A stretch of 6,072 bases of DNA from contig DRMK01000196.1 in the NCBI GenBank assembly GCA_011322575.1, positions 1 to 6,072 of the forward strand. Direction: 5' to 3'. The stretch comes from Gammaproteobacteria bacterium (lineage in GTDB: Bacteria > Pseudomonadota > Gammaproteobacteria > Thiohalospirales > Thiohalospiraceae). The stretch's first letter is position 1; every line of letters begins with the position of its first letter. Below are positions 5,837 through 6,072 of the stretch, in pieces. Made by a program: the position numbers and the translations under genes. The notes below the pieces were generated by a model. It saw only the letters and a list, made by a program, of their open reading frames with translations. It ran no database searches and had not been told where the DNA came from.

Positions 5837-5908
5837 GCCACCGGCGATGTAGCGTAACAGGGATATTCCCACCTCGAACACCCGGTAATACGCTTCATCG
5901 CCGGTGGC
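5837..5908. repeat. Large inverted repeat downstream of arsR
   Basis: GCCACCGGCGATG (5837-5849) is exactly complementary to CATCGCCGGTGGC (5896-5908). After one mismatch the pairing continues with AGCGTA (5851-5856) against TACGCT (5889-5894), giving a 20-bp stem with a single mismatch and a 32-base loop that itself contains GGGATATTCCC. It starts 32 bases after the arsR stop. No T tract follows, so it is not a standard intrinsic terminator, though it could stall polymerase or protect the mRNA 3' end. A smaller hairpin, CCACC-CTT-GGTGG (5912-5924), follows directly. It may be a REP-like or MITE-like repeat. Confidence 0.6.
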
Positions 5909-5962
5909 GATCCACCCTTGGTGGGGCGCTAGTACTCTTTCAAGGTAATAAATTAGGATTCA

Positions 5963-6060
5963 GTTGGTCTGTCAGCGTTCAGGGCAAGGCGCTCCTCGCA
6001 GCGAATGGCCGTCGCCCTTTGCAAGAGGAGCAACGCCGCCATGGACGCTGACAGACCAAC
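5963..6060. mobile_element. MITE-like palindromic element with 16-bp terminal inverted repeats
   Basis: GTTGGTCTGTCAGCGT (5963-5978) and ACGCTGACAGACCAAC (6045-6060) are perfect inverted repeats bounding 98 bases. The symmetry continues imperfectly inward: CTCCTC (5992-5997) pairs with GAGGAG (6025-6030), giving arms of roughly 35 bases around a central loop of about 27. The element has no room for a transposase. Size and structure suit a miniature inverted-repeat element or a REP/BIME-type repeat. No clear target duplication is seen (CA before, CC after). A small CCC-TTC-GGG hairpin follows at 6060-6068, so the repeat may extend beyond the window. Copy number cannot be judged from one copy. 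Confidence 0.5.
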
Positions 6061-6072
6061 CCTTCGGGCGTC

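Noticed and set aside
5798..5959. A 53-codon open frame on the minus strand reading YYLERVLAPHQGWIATG and onward
   Set aside because: The composition looks protein-like, but there is no plausible start with a ribosome binding site, it runs through the large inverted repeat and overlaps the arsR end. I recognise no family. It could be a relic, but is not supportable as a gene.
6041..6072. ATG at 6041 with GAGGAG 10 bases upstream, reading MDADRPTLRA to the right edge
   Set aside because: The start and ribosome binding site are both parts of the arms of the 98-bp palindrome, so they are explained by that symmetry. Too little sequence remains to support a gene.

Overview
The window looks like a chromosomal segment of a GC-rich gammaproteobacterium. 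The evidence is the gene order gpmI-envC-ctpA, seen in many Gammaproteobacteria, together with proteins that resemble gammaproteobacterial relatives (an EnvC-type degenerate LytM factor, a CtpA-type S41 protease, a YajL/DJ-1 protein). A sulfur-oxidising, Chromatiales-like host is possible but is only a guess from general impression. No phage, integrase, transposase, tRNA, rRNA or CRISPR array is visible.

Layout. Bases 1-153 hold a good sigma70-type promoter reading leftward and the likely first codons of a gene that runs off the left edge. Bases 154-5151 form a leftward gene string, read from right to left: gpmI (cofactor-independent phosphoglycerate mutase), an envC-like murein hydrolase activator, a ctpA-type periplasmic processing protease, and a DJ-1/PfpI gene whose last quarter is out of frame because of a single missing base. 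A probable terminator follows. gpmI and envC are 30 bp apart. envC and ctpA are separated by about 280 bp containing a consensus -10 box and an in-frame upstream start with a strong ribosome binding site. ctpA and the DJ-1 gene overlap by 8 bases.

Bases 5152-5465 are a divergent regulatory region between gpmI and a rightward one-domain ArsR-family repressor. It holds several palindromes and a 10-bp direct repeat near each putative promoter. The repressor resembles the BigR/SqrR/YgaV sulfur-sensing group but keeps only one of its two sensing cysteines. Bases 5805-6072 hold no convincing gene. They contain two large inverted-repeat structures: a 20-bp stem with one mismatch, and a 98-bp element with perfect 16-bp terminal inverted repeats that resembles a MITE or other palindromic repeat.

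Functional reading. gpmI belongs to central glycolysis. envC and ctpA both act in the cell envelope (septal peptidoglycan splitting and periplasmic proteolysis). The DJ-1 protein would be a cytoplasmic stress or repair factor. The most unusual points are the DJ-1 frameshift, the paired palindromes after arsR, the second ctpA start and the altered cysteine set of the ArsR protein. No clearly new multi-gene system is visible.
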